Assembly (NCBI RefSeq): GCF_003268275.1
Contig: NZ_QLYR01000009.1
Coordinates: forward strand, 39,291 to 103,290
Length of the DNA: 64,000 nucleotides
DNA from: Hydrogeniiclostridium mannosilyticum
Lineage (GTDB): Bacteria > Bacillota > Clostridia > Oscillospirales > Acutalibacteraceae
Direction: 5' to 3'
Shown: in pieces, positions 46,537-55,612 of the stretch
How positions within the stretch are numbered: the first letter of the stretch is position 1
Layout of the letters: each line of letters begins with the position of its first letter
Program-made: the position numbers and the translations under genes
The notes under the pieces: model-generated
The model's database searches: none
Told to the model about the DNA's origin: nothing
What the model saw: the letters and a program-made list of their open reading frames with translations, nothing else

Positions 46537-46899
46537 GTGAAAAGATTGACAGTCTGCGCGGTTTTGCTGATGCTGTCTTGTTTAGTGCTTTCGCTCACGG
46601 GTTGTAGCAGCAAGCCGGCAGATGTAAAGGAAAGCACCTGGCAGCTCAGCGGTGTTGAGGCGGGTGAGACCAAAATTCCGGAAGGGGTTTTTGATGACAG
46701 CCTCCAGGTTGCATTTTTAGAGGACGGCGCCGTCCGGCTGACGTTTTCCGGCCAGGAAACCGGGGGAACCTACCAGCAGAATGAGGATAAGCTGACCATT
46801 CAGTTTGACAATGGAGCAACATGGAACGCGACCGTTTCAGGGGAGAAGTTTTCCGTTGATGTTGGAAATAATACCGTGATGATTTTTGCGAAAAAATAA
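46537..46899 (+). CDS. Small lipoprotein of unknown function
   Basis: This 120-residue exported lipoprotein has a signal sequence with lipobox LTGC (Cys about 23). The mature part, TWQLSGVEAGETKIP and TYQQNEDKLTIQFDNG, is beta-rich and resembles lipocalin-like small lipoproteins of Firmicutes. GTG start with GTGAGGGG upstream. Not assigned to a named family. Confidence 0.7.
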   Translation: MKRLTVCAVLLMLSCLVLSLTGCSSKPADVKESTWQLSGVEAGETKIPEGVFDDSLQVAFLEDGAVRLTFSGQETGGTYQQNEDKLTIQFDNGATWNATVSGEKFSVDVGNNTVMIFAKK

Positions 46900-46924
46900 A
46901 CGGTATTACCGCGATTGAATATGG

Positions 46925-46965
46925 CAAGGGGGCTGGTGCAGCGCATCCAGCCCCCTTGTTGTATA
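46925..46965. terminator. Terminator
   Basis: CAAGGGGGCTGG pairs with CCAGCCCCCTTG, ten-base loop, then TTGTATATTT. Confidence 0.8.
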
Positions 46966-47032
46966 TTTAAATCTATTTTTAGAAGGCTGCAAGCGGTGCA
47001 GCGTCATACAATGCTACCGCATGCGGCGTGCC

Positions 47033-47281
47033 TCATTCACTGCGCCCAAGTAACCAGTCAACGGAGACACCCAGAATTTTTGCCAGGGCAACCAGCTCAA
47101 AATCTGTAACAGAACGGATCTGCCCCTCCAGCTTCGATAGGCCGGAGGCATTCATGTCCACCCCATTGACCTGCAGCTGCGCCAGCAGCTCCTTTTGCTT
47201 CATGCCGAGCTTTTTGCGAGCAATTTCCACACGGGCGCCGACGAGGTTTCGCGTGCCCAGAGCTTGCTTGCGTAATCTCAT
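47033..47281 (-). CDS. XRE-family helix-turn-helix regulator
   Basis: This 82-residue single-domain DNA-binding protein has ARVEIARKKLGMKQKELLAQ and a recognition segment SGLSKLEGQIRSVTDFELVA, followed by LAKILGVSVDWLLG. AAAGGAGG before the start. The target is unknown; its own promoter region (47282-47500) contains no clear operator that I could assign. Confidence 0.88.
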   Translation of the reverse strand: MRLRKQALGTRNLVGARVEIARKKLGMKQKELLAQLQVNGVDMNASGLSKLEGQIRSVTDFELVALAKILGVSVDWLLGRSE

Positions 47282-47529
47282 TTGAAATGTCCTCCTTTCA
47301 GAAAAAATCGGTATTCAGTTGTAAAAAGATAAAAAGCCCTTCACAAGGTGCTTTTGATTTTTAATTAACAAGGTGAAAAAAGCTGTAAACCAGCATGAAA
47401 AATGCCGGAGATGAAATAACTTTTTATTCATTATAGTCTTTTTTTGTAAGAATTACAATGAGTATCCTGTATTTTGACAGAGAAATTGGAGAACACAGCG
47501 CTTTTTAGCGGAAAGCCTGAGAAAGCCCT

Positions 47530-47558
47530 TTGTTATTTTGGAAAAAATTTGTTATAAT
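47530..47558 (+). promoter_or_regulatory. Promoter of the nicotinate phosphoribosyltransferase gene
   Basis: TTGTTA, 17 bases, TATAAT with TGT extension. The rest of 47282-47529 is AT-rich and shows no gene. Confidence 0.75.
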
Positions 47559-47624
47559 ATACCCAATGCCATACAGATGAAGATCGCAGGCATGAATGCT
47601 ACTTAGTTTGGAGATGCAACCGTA

Positions 47625-49079
47625 ATGGAAAATAAAGCGCTCGGAAAAAATCTTAGCATGCTGACAGATTTCTATGAGATCACAATGGCGAACGGCTACT
47701 TTACGAACCACTTTGAAAACACCATAGGCTATTATGACATGTTTTTTCGCAAGGTGCCCAATGACGGCGGGTTCGCAATCATGGCGGGCGTCCAACAGGT
47801 CGTCGAGTATATTGAGAACTTAACCTTCACAGAGGAGGATCTGGCATACCTGCGCTCTGTAAAGATTTTTAACGAGCAATTCATTGAATACCTTAAAAAC
47901 TTTAAGTTTGTCTGTGATATTTGGGCGGTTCCGGAGGGAATGCCCATTTTTCCGGGCGAGCCGATTCTGACAGTGCGCGGCCCGGTTATTCAGGCGCAGC
48001 TGGTAGAAACCATGATTCTACTGACCGTCAACCATCAGAGCCTGATTGCCACCAAGGCCAATCGTATTGTGCGCGCGGCCCGCGGCCGTGCCGTCATGGA
48101 GTTTGGCTCCCGGCGGGCGCAGGGGGCCGACGGCGCTATTTACGGCGCGCGCGCGGCCTATATCGGCGGCTGCTGCGGAACGGCCTGCACCATCTGCGAC
48201 CGCGATTTTGGCATTCCGGCGCTGGGGACCATGGCGCACTCCTGGGTACAGCTGTTTGACAGCGAGCTGGATGCGTTCCGGGCCTATGCGCGCGAGTACC
48301 CTTCTTCCTGTACGCTTTTGGTGGACACCTATAATGTGCTTAAATCCGGCGTTCCCAACGCCATCAAAGTGTTTAATGAAATTTTACTGCCGCAGGGCTA
48401 CCGCCCGGCAGGCATCCGCATCGACAGCGGCGACATCACCTATTTGTCGAAAAAGGCGCGTAAAATGCTGGATGAAGCCGGTTTCCCGGATTGTAAAATC
48501 TGCGCATCAAACTCCCTTGATGAATATATTATACGCGATATGCTCATGCAGGGTGCCTGTGTGGACAGCTTCGGCGTTGGCGAGCGGTTGATTACAGCCG
48601 CGCCGGAGCCCGTTTTTGGCGGTGTTTACAAGCTCAGCGGCATTGAAAAAGCGGACGGCACGATTCTGCCCAAGATTAAAATCAGCGAAAATGTTGCCAA
48701 AATCACCAACCCGGGCTTTAAAAGGCTTTGGCGCTTGTATGACCGGGAGACGGGCAAGGCGATTGCCGACGTACTGACGCTTCATGATGAGGTGATTGAC
48801 GACAGCAAGCCCTATGAAATTTTTGACCCCGAATATATTTGGAAACGGAAGGTGATTACCAATTTCCGCGCCGTGGATATTCGGGAGAAAATTTTTGAGC
48901 ATGGGCGTTGTGTTGCCCGCTATCACGACCTGAATGAGCTCAAAGAATATTGCGCCGGACAGGTTGGAACCCTGTGGGACGAGGTCACGCGCTTTGAAAA
49001 CCCACACCGTTATTATGTGGACCTCTCACAACGCCTGTGGGACGAAAAGAACCGCTTGCTTGAGGAGCACGCGGAGTAA
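47625..49079 (+). CDS. pncB: Nicotinate phosphoribosyltransferase
   Basis: This 484-residue enzyme of NAD salvage joins nicotinate and PRPP with ATP. Family marks are MLTDFYEITMANGY at the N-terminus, VMEFGSRRAQGADGAIYGAR around residue 157-176 (active-site His replaced by Ala context as in many members) and IDSGDITYLSKKARKML for PRPP binding. Its length is typical of the Firmicutes type. It could use nicotinate made by the isochorismatase-like enzyme at 21715 if that is a nicotinamidase. Confidence 0.94.
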   Translation: MENKALGKNLSMLTDFYEITMANGYFTNHFENTIGYYDMFFRKVPNDGGFAIMAGVQQVVEYIENLTFTEEDLAYLRSVKIFNEQFIEYLKNFKFVCDIWAVPEGMPIFPGEPILTVRGPVIQAQLVETMILLTVNHQSLIATKANRIVRAARGRAVMEFGSRRAQGADGAIYGARAAYIGGCCGTACTICDRDFGIPALGTMAHSWVQLFDSELDAFRAYAREYPSSCTLLVDTYNVLKSGVPNAIKVFNEILLPQGYRPAGIRIDSGDITYLSKKARKMLDEAGFPDCKICASNSLDEYIIRDMLMQGACVDSFGVGERLITAAPEPVFGGVYKLSGIEKADGTILPKIKISENVAKITNPGFKRLWRLYDRETGKAIADVLTLHDEVIDDSKPYEIFDPEYIWKRKVITNFRAVDIREKIFEHGRCVARYHDLNELKEYCAGQVGTLWDEVTRFENPHRYYVDLSQRLWDEKNRLLEEHAE

Positions 49080-49085
49080 AGTGTG

Positions 49086-49114
49086 TTGACTTTTTAGCGA
49101 AATTCAGGTAAACT
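49086..49114 (+). promoter_or_regulatory. rnpB promoter
   Basis: TTGACT, 17 bases, TAAACT; the predicted start coincides with the 5' end of the RNase P RNA. Confidence 0.8.
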
Positions 49115-49122
49115 GAATGCTT

Positions 49123-49467
49123 GTGAGTAGACCTAACAGCTGCGGGCGAAGCCCTGAAAGGGGTTCGTCCGAGGAAAGTCCGGGCTCCACAGGGCAGAAT
49201 AACGGCTAACGGCCGCCGGGGGCGACCCTAGGGAAAGTGCAACAGAGATATACCGCCGCTTTTGCGGTAAGGGTGGAAAGGCGAGGTAAGAGCTCACCAG
49301 CATGCGGGGAACCGCATGGCTCTGCAAACCCTATTCGGAGCAACACCGTGGAGGGACATGATGCGTCGGCCCGGCGCGTCCCGGGGAGGTGGCATCGAGC
49401 TGGCGCGGCGACGCCCAGCCAAGATAGATGGCTGTTCACGACAGAACCCGGCTTATGGTCTGGTCAC
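49123..49467 (+). ncRNA. rnpB: RNase P RNA
   Basis: About 345 bases. The core GAGGAAAGTCCGGGC (49171-49185) and the distal CAGAACCCGGCTTAT (49442-49456) are the universal P4-region elements. Ends pair as helix P1 (GTGA..AGACC with GGTCT..TCAC). Overall layout looks like the ancestral type A rather than the Bacillus type B. It processes tRNA 5' ends. Confidence 0.95.
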
Positions 49468-49472
49468 ATCAG

Positions 49473-49522
49473 AAGGCCCCTGTTTTTTCAGCAGTATTGC
49501 TGAGTAAACAGGGGCCTTTTTC
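49473..49522 (+). terminator. rnpB terminator
   Basis: AAGGCCCCTGTTT pairs with AAACAGGGGCCTT, with an inner TCAGCA/TGCTGA stem, then a T run. Confidence 0.9.
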
Positions 49523-49617
49523 CAGGGCGCTTTTTATCAAGTGGCCTTGCAGTACAGCTCGCCGCAGATAATATGAATGTATATGAAATGATTTTTATGA
49601 AAGGTTAGGGAAAAGCT

Positions 49618-50361
49618 ATGCTACAAAATAAAATTAGAACACCAGCGGAGATAAAACAATATATGGATGAATTGAAAAAATGGTTGAATGACGAAAGAGA
49701 AACGCCCGTAGAAGAAATGTCAAATTTCTTTTCTCAACGAATTAATATTTATGACCATGTCCATCTTGAGCATTGGGCAAAAGAGTATGAGCATATTGCG
49801 GATTTTTTTGATAATAATTTGAAAACGCTTCTTGATATTGGTTGTGGTACAGGCTTAGAGCTTGAAGCCATTTATAAGCGGTTTCCGAATATAAATATAA
49901 CAGGGATTGATTTATCCGAAGAAATGCTTAATAGGCTGAAATCAAAATATCAAGACAAAAATATTGAATTAGTGGCAGCGGACTATTTTGAATATCCCTT
50001 TGAAAAAAAACAGTACGAGGCCGCTTTGTCGTTTGAAACACTTCATCATTTTATTTATTCCAAAAAGCAAACTATCTATAATAAATTATTTCAATCAATA
50101 AAAAATGGTGGTTACTATATCGAATGCGATTACTTTGCTTGTTGTGACGAAGAAGAACAGTTATGCCTTGAAGAATATGAATATAAACGCAAAAAAAACA
50201 ATATAGCTGATGATGCTTTTGTGCATATTGATATTCCACTTACTTTTGAACATCAATGTGACTTACTAAGAAATGCAGGCTTTGTGAATATAAAGATTTT
50301 ATACCAAAATGACAGTACAGTTATTATTCGCGGTGAGAAAAGAACTGGTATTTTTGAATGA
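49618..50361 (+). CDS. Class I SAM-dependent methyltransferase, AT-rich gene
   Basis: This 247-residue cytosolic enzyme has the SAM-binding motif LLDIGCGTGLELEA (motif I), GIDLSEEMLNRL (motif II) and ALSFETLHHF (motif IV region), typical of UbiE/Methyltransf_25 small-molecule methyltransferases. Base composition is much more AT-rich than its neighbours, which suggests recent acquisition. RBS GGTTAGGG is weak. Acceptor substrate unknown. Confidence 0.87.
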   Translation: MLQNKIRTPAEIKQYMDELKKWLNDERETPVEEMSNFFSQRINIYDHVHLEHWAKEYEHIADFFDNNLKTLLDIGCGTGLELEAIYKRFPNINITGIDLSEEMLNRLKSKYQDKNIELVAADYFEYPFEKKQYEAALSFETLHHFIYSKKQTIYNKLFQSIKNGGYYIECDYFACCDEEEQLCLEEYEYKRKKNNIADDAFVHIDIPLTFEHQCDLLRNAGFVNIKILYQNDSTVIIRGEKRTGIFE

Positions 50362-50466
50362 AGCAATGGCTGTTATGTTCCTGTCTGTAAAAAATAAAAC
50401 ACGCATAAATTTGTTGAAAAATATAGTGTTGAAAATTTTCCCTTTTTTGCCCCATGAGGAAAGGCG

Positions 50467-51852
50467 CTAAAGAATAAAGCCTAAAACAAGATACAGCAGC
50501 AGGGCTGCGCCGGCAAAGCACAGGGCATAGGGGAGCTGCGTTTTAACGTGGGAGACAACGTTGCAGCCTGTGGAGGAGCAGGACATAATGGTGGTGTCCG
50601 AAATGGGGGAGGTGTGGTCCCCAAAGACGGCCCCGCCCGCAATGGCGCCTACAATCAGGGGGATGGGGGTGCCGAAGCTGACAGCCATTGGCAACAGGAT
50701 GGGCATCATAATGGCGATGGTTCCGGCACTGGTTCCGGTGGAAAAGGAGATGATACAGGTAAAAAGAAACGCGACCGCGGAGAAAACGGCGGGCGCCATA
50801 AATCTTGTCAGCAGGGAAGAAAGGTACCCGGCGGTTCCAAGCTGGCTGATCATCCCGCTGAGCGTATAGGCGAGCACCATAATCGCTGCAATGGAGATCA
50901 TATTGCCGCAGCCGGTTAGGAAGGTGTTGATGCCCTCGCCGATTTTTTGCCGTTTGCTTATTGCCAGATCCACCATTAAATAAACCGCCGCACTGACAAT
51001 TCCAAAGATCAGGCCGCTTTCGGCATCTCCGGCGGTCATGCTCCCGCCGCCGCTGTATAGGATATAGGCGATGGTGACAACGACCATTACGGCAAGCGGA
51101 ATGAGCAGGTGGCGGGCTTTGCCGCCGGCTGACGCCTGGGTCTGAGCCGTTTCCGTTGTTTCACCGCCCGTTGCATCTGCGTAGGCCTGCTCGGCTTTTT
51201 TCATAGGGCCAAACTCAATACCGAACAGCAGAAACAGGGCGACCCCGGCAACAGCGAGAATACAATAAAAATTGAAGCCGATTGCAGAAACCATTTGCCC
51301 GGTTGGGTTCTCAATCCCTTGCGCCTCAATAAAGCTGGCAATATAAGGGCCGTAGGCGGCAATGGGAATGAGAATGGACATCGGTGTAGAGGTGGAATGG
51401 ACAATCCATGCGTTCTTTTCAGGGGACATGCGGAAGGCTTTCGCCAAGGGGCGGGAGACAGAGCCGGTGAGCATAACGCTGAGCGTTCCGTCTATAAAAA
51501 TGAGTACGCCGACCAGCCAGGTAAAGAGGGCGGCGCCCTTTTTAGAATGGATCAGCTTCCCTTTTTCAACCATCAGCGTGGTAAAGCCCGATAATCCGCC
51601 GGATTTTTCAATCAGGCAGAAGAGGCCGCCCAGCATCAACAGGATGAAGATAATAGAGGTACTGGAGTGGTCGGAGAATACGTTGATCATAGCGTCCTTC
51701 AATCCAACCAGGGCGTTCATCGGCTGGTAACCCGCGAGAATCAGATTCCCGGCTAGGAGAGAGGCCAGCAGCGCAATGATGACATTTTTAGTGAGCAGGG
51801 CCAGCACAATGGCCAGCAGGGAAGGAATAACGGATAAAATCCCATAATTCAT
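50467..51852 (-). CDS. NhaC-family Na+/H+ antiporter
   Basis: This 461-residue membrane protein has about 12 hydrophobic segments and family stretches KKGAALFTWLVGVLIFIDG, STPMSILIPIAAYGPYI, FSTGTSAGTIAIMMPILLP and VFGDHTSPISDTTIMSS-like residues. COG1757 members exchange Na+ for H+ or, in some cases, amino acids or dicarboxylates. The ATG at 51852 follows GGGAGG; an in-frame ATG six codons earlier has none. Single gene. Confidence 0.9.
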   Translation of the reverse strand: MNYGILSVIPSLLAIVLALLTKNVIIALLASLLAGNLILAGYQPMNALVGLKDAMINVFSDHSSTSIIFILLMLGGLFCLIEKSGGLSGFTTLMVEKGKLIHSKKGAALFTWLVGVLIFIDGTLSVMLTGSVSRPLAKAFRMSPEKNAWIVHSTSTPMSILIPIAAYGPYIASFIEAQGIENPTGQMVSAIGFNFYCILAVAGVALFLLFGIEFGPMKKAEQAYADATGGETTETAQTQASAGGKARHLLIPLAVMVVVTIAYILYSGGGSMTAGDAESGLIFGIVSAAVYLMVDLAISKRQKIGEGINTFLTGCGNMISIAAIMVLAYTLSGMISQLGTAGYLSSLLTRFMAPAVFSAVAFLFTCIISFSTGTSAGTIAIMMPILLPMAVSFGTPIPLIVGAIAGGAVFGDHTSPISDTTIMSCSSTGCNVVSHVKTQLPYALCFAGAALLLYLVLGFIL

Positions 51853-52160
51853 GAGGATGCCTCCCATCAAGGATAGATAAGAATATTATATCGGACTGTA
51901 AAATGATAATCAACCTAAACTAAGGTTTCTTATAGATGTTCTCACCGGCCTGTCATTGCGCTTCGTTTTGTGCTACAATGAATTAAAAGCCGGCCCCCTC
52001 CCAGAAAGCCGGTGTTTACCGCTTTGCCGCCTTTTCTGCCGGCGCTTTTACGGAGGCCGTGGGTGTTAAAAAGGGGGGCGCTTTTAAAACGCCGAAGATA
52101 AGGCAGAGAACAGTTTTGAGAACACGGAAGGCCCCTTTAAATAGAACTTGAGGTGTAGAG

Positions 52161-52949
52161 ATGGAAAATAGACAGTTGGCCGGCAAGGTTTGTGTTGTTA
52201 CGGGTGGGGCGCTGGGCATTGGGCGCTGCCTTACCCATGTATTCGCCCTACAGGGAGCGGATGTCGCTTTTATCGACCTGAATGCTCAAGCGGGAGCGGA
52301 AACTGAACGCCTGTTGATGCAGGAGGGGGCGCGAACCCTTTTTTATGCGGGCGATGTCGCAAAGAAGGAGGAGCTGGAAGCATTTACACGGCGCATCGAG
52401 GACTGCTTTGGCGGGGTGGATTTTTTGATTAACAATGCCTGCCTGACTAAGGGCGGTATTCATTCCGGTTGCGGTTGGGAAGAATTTGACTATGTGCAGC
52501 GGGTGGGCGTTGTGGCGCCTTATTACCTGACGAAATTATTGCTTCCTCTTTTTAGGCCGGGTGCCAGTATTGTTAATATCAGCTCCACACGGGCGTCAAT
52601 GTCACAGGCGGACACAGAAAGCTACACTGCGGCAAAGGGTGGAATTGCAGCATTAACACACGGCCTGGCGGTGAGCCTGGCGGGCAGGGTACGGGTGAAC
52701 GCGGTTTCTCCGGGCTGGATCGATGTGGGGGCCTGCCACGACCCCGGCTACAAGCCTTTGTATTCCCGCGCGGATAAGGAGCAGCATCCCGCGGGGCGGG
52801 TAGGAGACCCGGATGACATAGCCCGTGCTGTTCTGTTCCTGTGTGATGAGAGAAACAGCTTCATCACCGGGGCAAACCTTACAATAGACGGCGGGATGAC
52901 CAGAAGAATGATATATGATGGCGATGAAGGCTGGCGCTATAGGCCTTGA
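52161..52949 (+). CDS. Short-chain dehydrogenase/reductase
   Basis: This 262-residue NAD(P)-dependent oxidoreductase has the cofactor motif VVTGGALGIG, the INNA segment, active-site Ser in NISSTRAS and the Tyr-Lys pair in SYTAAKGG. The C-terminal ITGANLTIDGGMTRRM is typical of classical SDRs. Substrate unknown. GAGGTG is the ribosome site. The gene is followed directly by a decayed chromate-transporter fragment. Confidence 0.9.
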   Translation: MENRQLAGKVCVVTGGALGIGRCLTHVFALQGADVAFIDLNAQAGAETERLLMQEGARTLFYAGDVAKKEELEAFTRRIEDCFGGVDFLINNACLTKGGIHSGCGWEEFDYVQRVGVVAPYYLTKLLLPLFRPGASIVNISSTRASMSQADTESYTAAKGGIAALTHGLAVSLAGRVRVNAVSPGWIDVGACHDPGYKPLYSRADKEQHPAGRVGDPDDIARAVLFLCDERNSFITGANLTIDGGMTRRMIYDGDEGWRYRP

Positions 52950-52973
52950 AGGCTTGAAGGGCAGCGCGGGCGC

Positions 52974-53150
52974 GAGAAAAATTTTGACTGGAAATTATTT
53001 TCCTTTATGTTTACCCTCTGCGCGGTTGCTTTTGGCAGTAGTTTTGTCGTCATTCCGTTTATGCGCAAAAAATTTGTCGAGGGTTACCATTGGACTAAAG
53101 AAAAGAATGATGGATTGAACGGCGCTCACACAGGCACAGCCGTGCTTAGC
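52974..53150 (+). pseudogene. Remnant of a chromate transporter (ChrA) N-terminal part
   Basis: In one frame the DNA reads EKNFDWKLFSFMFTLCAVAF then GSSFVVIPFMRKKFVEGYHW, close to ChrA proteins (usually TFGGGYVIVPLMRK, then a Trp). The match then jumps frame: the +1 frame continues MMD, a TGA stop, then TALTQAQP, as in the ChrA motif (E)EMMDLTAxAQSxPG. So at least one frameshift and one nonsense change are present, and the rest of the gene is gone. No ribosome site or start is evident. This explains the otherwise empty 400 bases between the SDR and dtd genes. Confidence 0.6.
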
Positions 53151-53214
53151 CTTTATTTCCTGGGTCCAGGTACGGCTTAAATGGGACAGGCGCCCGGTTA
53201 TTTTGATAAGGGTA

Positions 53215-53243
53215 TTGTATTTCATAAGTTTGCTTGCTATAAT
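53215..53243 (+). promoter_or_regulatory. Promoter of the dtd operon
   Basis: TTGTAT, 17 bases, TATAAT; it lies upstream of a hairpin at 53264-53297. Confidence 0.65.
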
Positions 53244-53263
53244 ATTTTTAGATGTACTTAGCG

Positions 53264-53297
53264 AAAGAACACTTTTGGATAAGTGTTCTTTCTTTAT
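53264..53297 (+). terminator. Terminator-like hairpin in the dtd leader
   Basis: AAAGAACACTT pairs perfectly with AAGTGTTCTTT followed by CTTTAT. It lies between the promoter and the gene, so it may attenuate rather than end a transcript. Confidence 0.6.
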
Positions 53298-53361
53298 AAA
53301 TGACGGTTTGGGCTCATAGGCGAAGGGAATGAGTTCACACCGGGCTTTTGGAGGTGGAGCG

Positions 53362-53823
53362 GTGAAGGCGGTCCTACAGCGGGTCCAGCGGGCGAGTGTA
53401 GAGGTTACAGGCGAAAGGTGTGCTCAAATCGAGCAGGGCCTAATGATTTTATTGGGAGTCGTTCCGGCGGACCAGGTTAGCGAAGCGGAATTTTTGGCAC
53501 AGAAATGTGCGCAGCTGCGGATTTTTGAGGACGGCCAAGGAAAAATGAACCGCTCTCTGCTGGACGTGGGCGGTGAGGCCTTGGTGGTTTCACAGTTTAC
53601 GCTCTGCGCCGATTGCCGCCATGGCCGGCGGCCGGCCTTTACCGGGGCGGCCAGGCCGGAACATGCCAGGCCGCTTTATGAGCAGTTTGTCAAGCGGCTG
53701 GCGGAATGTGGCGTCCCGGTTCAAACGGGGCGCTTTGGAGCGGACATGCAGGTGTCCCTGCAGAATGACGGGCCGGTTACTATTATTTTAGACACAGAAG
53801 AGATGATGCCCGGAAGGTTGTAA
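53362..53823 (+). CDS. dtd: D-aminoacyl-tRNA deacylase
   Basis: This 153-residue proofreading enzyme removes D-amino acids wrongly attached to tRNA. Family motifs are AVLQRVQRASVEVTGE at the start, VSQFTLCAD with the active-site SQFTL near 78-82, and NDGPVTI near 136-142, in place of the usual NxGPVT. GTG start at 53362 with GGAGG seven bases upstream. The next gene starts 40 bases after its stop, so an operon is likely. Confidence 0.95.
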   Translation: MKAVLQRVQRASVEVTGERCAQIEQGLMILLGVVPADQVSEAEFLAQKCAQLRIFEDGQGKMNRSLLDVGGEALVVSQFTLCADCRHGRRPAFTGAARPEHARPLYEQFVKRLAECGVPVQTGRFGADMQVSLQNDGPVTIILDTEEMMPGRL

Positions 53824-53863
53824 ACGACACATAAAAATATTTGAAGTTGTTGGAGGGAAAGCA

Positions 53864-54991
53864 ATGGAAAAAAGACGGTATAAGAGCACGGCCCTTGAGG
53901 TTTCGCTTCTGGGGCTGGGCTGTATGAGGCTGCCCAAGGTGGGGCCGGACACGGAGGAAATTGACAAGGCCCGGGCACAGGAAATTGTCGACTATGCCTA
54001 TAGCCATGGGGTCAACTATTTTGATACGGCCTATATGTACCATGGCGGCGCGTCTGAACCCTTTATTGGGCCCGCGCTGAAAAAATATCCCCGTGAGAGC
54101 TATTGCCTCGCCAGCAAGATGCCGGTGTGGATGTGCAAAGATGAGGCGGAGGTCGAGCGTGTGTTCAATGAACAGCTTGCTAAATGCCAGGTTGACTATT
54201 TTGATTTTTATCTTTGCCATTCATTAAATAAAGATCATTTTGAGCGGATCGAGAAGCTGCATGTTTATGATTTTCTGCAGAGAATGAAAAAAGAAGGAAA
54301 GATATGCCGTTTGGGCTTTTCGTTTCACGATAAGCCGGAGGTTTTGCGCACCATTGTTGCCGCACATCAATGGGACTTTGCCCAAATCCAGCTGAACTAT
54401 CTGGACTGGGAGATGCAGGATGCAAAAACGCAGTATGAAATCTTGACGGAGAACGGAATCCAGGTCATTGTCATGGAACCGGTTCGCGGCGGCGCGCTTG
54501 CCAGCCTGTGCCCGGAATCCGATGCCATTTTCAAGCAGGCTGAGCCCGAGCGGAGCGTCGCATCCTGGGCGGTTCGCTATGCGGCCTCTCTGCCGAACGT
54601 CCTGACGGTGTTGAGCGGAATGTCTAATATGGAGCAGGTGCAGGACAATGTTGCGACGATGACGGATTTTCGGCCGCTCTCCAGGGAAGAATACCAAATT
54701 GTGGAGCATGCGGTAGATACCTATAGAAAAAATAAGACGGTGCCCTGCACCGGCTGCCGCTATTGTATGGACTGCCCCTTTGGAGTCGATATTCCGGCGG
54801 TTTTCAGGCTGTATAATCAGTACGCTATTTCCGGCGACGCTGCCGGCTTTAAGGCAGAATATGAGCGGCTGGGCGCGGAGCATCAGGCCGCGGCTTGCAA
54901 ATCCTGCGGCGCATGTACCCGGGTGTGCCCGCAGCATATCGAAATTCCCAAGCGAATGAAGGAAATAGCGGAGCTATATGCCAGCCTGTGA
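53864..54991 (+). CDS. Aldo/keto reductase with two ferredoxin-like Cys clusters
   Basis: This 375-residue protein has an AKR barrel (about 1-280) with Asp and Tyr of the tetrad in FDTAYMYHGG, Lys in ASKMP and His in LCHSLNK. The tail has CTGCRYCMDCPFGVDIP near residue 293 and CKSCGACTRVCPQHIEIP near 345, able to hold iron-sulfur clusters. Such AKR-ferredoxin fusions are common in anaerobes. Substrate unknown. Strong GGAGGG before the ATG. It overlaps the pentapeptide gene by 14 bases. Confidence 0.92.
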   Translation: MEKRRYKSTALEVSLLGLGCMRLPKVGPDTEEIDKARAQEIVDYAYSHGVNYFDTAYMYHGGASEPFIGPALKKYPRESYCLASKMPVWMCKDEAEVERVFNEQLAKCQVDYFDFYLCHSLNKDHFERIEKLHVYDFLQRMKKEGKICRLGFSFHDKPEVLRTIVAAHQWDFAQIQLNYLDWEMQDAKTQYEILTENGIQVIVMEPVRGGALASLCPESDAIFKQAEPERSVASWAVRYAASLPNVLTVLSGMSNMEQVQDNVATMTDFRPLSREEYQIVEHAVDTYRKNKTVPCTGCRYCMDCPFGVDIPAVFRLYNQYAISGDAAGFKAEYERLGAEHQAAACKSCGACTRVCPQHIEIPKRMKEIAELYASL

Positions 54992-55598
54992 GCGCTCCCC
55001 GGGGCCGTTTCGCTTTCGGGAAAATATATGCAGCGGGCAGGATTTCTCCTGCCAGGATATTGACCATACGGTGCTGTCCGGCTGCCGGTTTGAGCTGGTG
55101 GACTTTTCGGATGCACTGCTGGAGTATTGTACCTTTGAGGCCTGCGTTTTTAATGCCTGTAAGCTGAATGGCGTGCTGCTGAAGAACTGCGCGTTCGTGA
55201 ACTGTACGTTTCCCTACAGCGGCTTTTTTGCCGCTGAATTTCACCAGTGCAAGATGACGGGAAGCAGCTTTGCGGGTGCAAGTTGCGCCGGGGTATTGAT
55301 TAAGGGCGGAGATTGGTCCTATACGGATTTACGGGAGCTCGACTTTAGCCGTATGAGGCTGTCCGGCGTGAGCTTTGAGGGGGCGGACCTACGGGAGTGC
55401 CGCTTTGAAAACGGCGCCTACCGCTCCTGCCGGTTTGATGGCGCTCAGCTGGCAAACGCCAGCTTTCAGGGAAGCGACCTGCGCGACAGTACCATGCGCG
55501 GGGTGGATATTTCCGCGGTTAAATTGAAGGCCGCGCGGATTGACCTGGAGCTCGCCGTCACTTTTGCCGAGGCGACAGGCGCGAAATTTGCCCCCTAG
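54978..55598 (+). CDS. Pentapeptide-repeat protein
   Basis: This 206-residue protein is made almost wholly of A/C-(D/N)-L/F-x-x repeats (for example CRFEL, VDFSD, ALLEY, CTFEA), expected to fold as a right-handed quadrilateral beta helix. Many positions carry Cys. Such proteins include Qnr-type gyrase protectors, but there is no specific sign of that here. GGAG lies six bases before the start, which overlaps the upstream gene in another frame. 14 bases separate it from the CYTH gene. Confidence 0.85.
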   Translation: MPACERSPGPFRFRENICSGQDFSCQDIDHTVLSGCRFELVDFSDALLEYCTFEACVFNACKLNGVLLKNCAFVNCTFPYSGFFAAEFHQCKMTGSSFAGASCAGVLIKGGDWSYTDLRELDFSRMRLSGVSFEGADLRECRFENGAYRSCRFDGAQLANASFQGSDLRDSTMRGVDISAVKLKAARIDLELAVTFAEATGAKFAP

Positions 55599-55612
55599 TG
55601 AGGAGAATCATC

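Noticed and set aside
49206-49507. Several small frames within rnpB
   Set aside because: They lie inside a structured RNA with conserved RNase P core elements.
54978-55598. Pentapeptide protein as quinolone resistance (Qnr)
   Set aside because: Repeats alone are not enough; length, Cys-rich repeats and operon context do not single out Qnr.
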